Shown here: piece by piece, positions 36,939-39,010 of the stretch | Numbering within the stretch: the stretch's first letter is position 1 | How the letters are laid out: every line of letters starts with the position of its first letter | Assembly (NCBI RefSeq): GCF_935825525.1 | Contig: NZ_CAKXZT010000134.1 | Location: 1 to 39,010, forward strand | Length of the DNA: 39,010 nucleotides | DNA from: Mesorhizobium escarrei | GTDB taxonomy: Bacteria; Pseudomonadota; Alphaproteobacteria; Rhizobiales; Rhizobiaceae | Direction of reading: 5' to 3' | Program-made: the position numbers and the translations under genes | Notes under the pieces: generated by a model | The model's input: the letters and a program-made list of their open reading frames with translations, nothing else | What the model was told of the DNA's origin: nothing | Databases searched by the model: none

Positions 36939-37931
36939 ATGGCCATGAACAGCTTCGAATGGGCCGATGCCACGACGGTCGAGCAGGCAGCCGGTCTGCT
37001 TGCCGAAAGCACTGAGCAACGACCCGTCATCGCGAAGGCAGGCGGGATTGACCTTCTCGACTTGATGAAGGAAGGGATTTTGGCGCCGGCGAGGCTTGTC
37101 AATCTGAAGACCATCCACGGCCTCGACGAGATCGACACGGAAAACGGGCTGACGCTCGGTGCGCTGGTGACGCTCGATCGCATCGACAAGGATCCGCGGA
37201 TCCGCTCGCGCTACGTGGCGCTGTCGGACGCCGCCGCCCATGCGGCGACGCCGCAGGTCCGCAACGCCGCCACCATCGCTGGCAACCTGCTGCAGCGGCC
37301 GCGCTGCTGGTATTTTCGGCATGATCATTTCCATGGCGAAGGTGCCGATGAGATGGAGAGCAGGGGCGCTGACCAGAACCAGCATCATGCGATTCTCGAC
37401 AATGACAAAAACGCGATGGTCCACGCCTCGACGCCGGCGACGGCGCTGGTCGCCTATGATGCAAGCGTCGAACTTGCCGGCCGCGCCAACGGCTCACGCG
37501 TCGTGAAGCTCTCGGATTTCTTCTTACCACCCGAAATGCAACGCGCCCACGACTCCGGGATCGAGTCTGGCGAGGTTATGACGCGCGTGACCATTCCGCC
37601 GTTGAACGCCAGGGCGAAAGCCGCTTACCACAAGCAAACCGAGCGCGAGAGCTATGACTGGCCGATCTGCGATGTGGCAGTGGTTTTGACGATGGAGGGA
37701 CAGACTGTGCAAAATGCCTCGATCGTCATGGGATGGGTCGCGCCAACACCTCGCCGCGCGAGCGAAAGCGAACGTCTCCTCATTGGTAACAGGCTTACTG
37801 ACGACTTGGCGCGACAGGCAGCCCATGCTGCCGTGGCGGACGCTACTCCGCTGTCGAAGAACGGCTACAAGGTGCCTGTCTTGGAGGCCGTCGTTCGCCG
37901 CACGATCTTGGCTGCCGCCGTCGCGGGCTAG
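36939..37931 (+). CDS. FAD subunit of aldehyde oxidoreductase (PaoB/YagS-like) lacking Fe-S cysteines
   Basis: A 330-residue FAD-binding subunit of the CO-dehydrogenase flavoprotein group: KAGGIDLLDLMKEGI near 33-47 and HAATPQVRNAATIAGNLLQR near 101-120 bind FAD. In PaoB an extra 4Fe-4S cluster is held by four cysteines in the following loop. Here only Cys123 (RCWYFR) is left; the loop FHGEGADEMESRGADQNQHH and the AMVHAS strand have none of the others, although length is normal. The cluster has therefore probably been lost. Electron transfer from the two 2Fe-2S clusters to FAD can still work as in other family members. AAAAGGAG precedes the ATG. Gene order Fe-S, Mo, FAD differs from E. coli paoABC. 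Confidence 0.92.
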   Translation: MAMNSFEWADATTVEQAAGLLAESTEQRPVIAKAGGIDLLDLMKEGILAPARLVNLKTIHGLDEIDTENGLTLGALVTLDRIDKDPRIRSRYVALSDAAAHAATPQVRNAATIAGNLLQRPRCWYFRHDHFHGEGADEMESRGADQNQHHAILDNDKNAMVHASTPATALVAYDASVELAGRANGSRVVKLSDFFLPPEMQRAHDSGIESGEVMTRVTIPPLNARAKAAYHKQTERESYDWPICDVAVVLTMEGQTVQNASIVMGWVAPTPRRASESERLLIGNRLTDDLARQAAHAAVADATPLSKNGYKVPVLEAVVRRTILAAAVAG

Positions 37932-38558
37932 CTGTCTCGGGGTCATCCAAAATGGGCTTGGAAACTTCGCAGTCGCACCCGGTGCCCATGGTCTGCCGAC
38001 GGCTGCGCTCGAAGGGCGCGTCCGGGGCGGGTTATGGGAACGGCGTCAGCTTCGACGCAGGCTACAGTTCGACTGCGACGTTCTGGTGTACCGCCACCGC
38101 AGGCGTCGTCGGGCCCGATGATTCCTACGTCCATCCGCACGTATGCATAAGGGCTCGGATCTGTTTCCTGAGTCCATCGGAGCAGGATCAAGTTTCATGA
38201 CATTGGCTGGCTGTCGCCAGATGCTTTTCGGGAAAGCTGATCTTGCAGATGATTGTTGCAACCAAGTTCGAATGTCGCGCTCTCAGCAATGTAGAAATGT
38301 CGCATCACGGTGCCGCCGGCTGCGACGCCAGCGCCCGATGCCGTCCGTAGAGGTCCAACATTGCTTTTCGTTCTTGAAGATCGATCTGATCATCGACAGC
38401 GGTCCCGTGAAATTCATCAAAAGCGTCGCGCTTCTCGGGCCATCCCCGGCTGCGGCCAGTGAGGAGCTGCGCCCTGGACATATTCTCGACGGAAAAACGC
38501 CTCGAAACGCCCGGGAACCGCCCGATTGGGAACAATCTTACCTGTTTCAAGGTTGAGG
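37932..38558. other. Largely gene-free stretch before the last gene
   Basis: Between the FAD subunit and the next gene I see no well-supported coding region, only a weak leftward 58-codon frame described separately. At 38492-38508 GAAAAACGCC is followed by TCGAAAC, the same half of the GAAAC-box element seen at 26.05, 31.02 and 32.76 kb, here without the upstream half. It lies about 55 bases before the last gene and may mark a promoter. Confidence 0.45.
38305..38481 (-). CDS. Possible small protein of 58 residues
   Basis: A frame from ATG 38481 reads MSRAQLLTGRSRGWPEKRDA and contains DEFHGTAVDDQIDLQERKAM, an acidic helix-like stretch. Codon use is mixed but not unlike that of nearby genes. 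There is no strong ribosome site, and no known domain. It faces away from the last gene of the window and shares its promoter space. It may be real or chance. Confidence 0.3.
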   Translation of the reverse strand: MSRAQLLTGRSRGWPEKRDAFDEFHGTAVDDQIDLQERKAMLDLYGRHRALASQPAAP

Positions 38559-39010
38559 ATGCGCAAGGGACTGCTCTACGGAATCATTGTTACGAAACGC
38601 CATTTTCGGATTGTTTTGGGCGCCGCGGTCGGCCTCACATTGATACCTGCTCCGCTTCCCGCACTTTCGCGCGACGCCCAGCCGCGAGCCGCGCCCCTCA
38701 TTCTGGCCCAAGCTCAGTCTCCCGAAGAGGAAGAACTGCTGCGCAGGAAGAAAAGAGAGGGGGCCAAACGCGACGAGCAGCGGGCTCCCCGGGCAGAAAG
38801 GCCGGCGCAGCGCGAGCGGGCCGAGCGGCCTGCGGCGCGGGAGCGCGAAACGGTCAAACGGCGTGCCGCCGAACCCGCGATCACCGAGGAACGCCAGAAG
38901 CGGCGCAAGGACCGCGAGACCGTCAAACGGCGCGCCGCCGAACCCGAACCCGCGATCGCCGAGGAACGCCAGAAGCGGCGCAAGGAGCGCGAGGCCGTCA
39001 AACGGAGCGC
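38559..39010 (+). CDS. Secreted charged-repeat protein, probably OmpA-family (C-terminus cut by window edge)
   Basis: At least 150 codons, open at the right edge. A basic start and hydrophobic stretch (RIVLGAAVGLTLIPAPLPAL near 17-36) look like a signal peptide, then ILAQAQSPEEEELLRRKKRE. The rest is a highly charged Arg/Glu/Lys/Ala stretch with near-identical repeats of about 25 residues built on ETVKRRAAEP and EERQKRRK. In rhizobia a region like this commonly precedes a C-terminal OmpA peptidoglycan-binding domain, which would lie beyond the window; that is an expectation and not seen. GAGG directly abuts the ATG, which is close for a ribosome site. The coding DNA itself repeats, a possible source of length variation. 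Confidence 0.8.
   Translation, partial: MRKGLLYGIIVTKRHFRIVLGAAVGLTLIPAPLPALSRDAQPRAAPLILAQAQSPEEEELLRRKKREGAKRDEQRAPRAERPAQRERAERPAARERETVKRRAAEPAITEERQKRRKDRETVKRRAAEPEPAIAEERQKRRKEREAVKRS

Noticed and set aside
1..39010. CRISPR arrays, transposases, integrases, complete tRNA or rRNA genes
   Set aside because: None was recognised; the only tRNA traces are the two 3' fragments near 5.4 kb.

Overview
The window looks like an accessory or plasticity region of a Mesorhizobium-type alphaproteobacterium (Rhizobiales). The GC content is high. A DUF680 secreted protein, a family found mainly in Mesorhizobium, lies at 33.3 kb, a DUF1127 gene at 26.1 kb, and the mix of LysR, SDR and molybdo-hydroxylase genes is typical of rhizobia. 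The assignment rests on recognition of families and not on a database search.

Layout. 1-2.4 kb: the edge of a LysR gene, then an HxlR regulator divergent from a quinone-reductase-like MDR protein. 2.4-5.5 kb: debris of an integrative element, with an AlpA/excisionase-like gene preceded by an overlapping 33-codon ORF, an AbiEi antitoxin, an AbiEii toxin broken by two frameshifts, and two 3'-terminal tRNA-Arg fragments in tandem that look like attachment-site scars. 5.6-10.9 kb: a D-2-hydroxyacid dehydrogenase, a beheaded NADP-oxidoreductase, and a two-subunit molybdenum hydroxylase (2Fe-2S plus Mo subunit) divergent from a GlxA-type AraC regulator. 10.9-15.7 kb: a DUF5996 remnant, then DUF1993, MaoC, PanE-like and MDR genes leftward, divergent from a TetR-SDR pair across a palindromic operator. 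15.7-21.5 kb: a LysR remnant, an intact LysR, and a rightward run of SDR, HbpS/GlcG-like, alpha/beta hydrolase, DUF427, SDR and GST genes. 21.6-22.8 kb: an isoprenylcysteine-methyltransferase-like membrane protein divergent from a MarR regulator, with two operator copies between them.

22.9-25.3 kb: a class III adenylate cyclase carrying a C-terminal YHS metal-binding domain, opposite a MerR/CueR-type promoter (19-bp spacer with dyad) that now drives only a frameshifted N-terminal stub of a copper P-type ATPase, followed by a PemK-like/Phd-like toxin-antitoxin pair. 25.3-33.3 kb: a cytoplasmic hybrid histidine kinase with seven PAS domains and an OmpR-type response regulator, flanked by a BBE-type flavin oxidase and small DUF1127-like genes. 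Several promoters here share GAAAC boxes at fixed 9, 32 and 42 bp spacings. The oxidase promoter plus the first ~40 codons are duplicated behind the gene. 33.3-39 kb: the DUF680 protein, a three-subunit PaoABC-like aldehyde oxidoreductase whose FAD subunit has lost three of the four expected Fe-S cysteines, and the start of a secreted charged-repeat protein cut by the window end.

Together the genes describe redox and electrophile metabolism (two Mo hydroxylases, three SDRs, three MDRs, GST, flavin oxidase), each set under a local one-component regulator, in DNA scarred by gene loss and element turnover. I see no CRISPR array, complete tRNA, rRNA, transposase or integrase. The best candidates for something little described are the cyclase-YHS fusion beside a copper-type promoter and the GAAAC-box circuit around the seven-PAS kinase.
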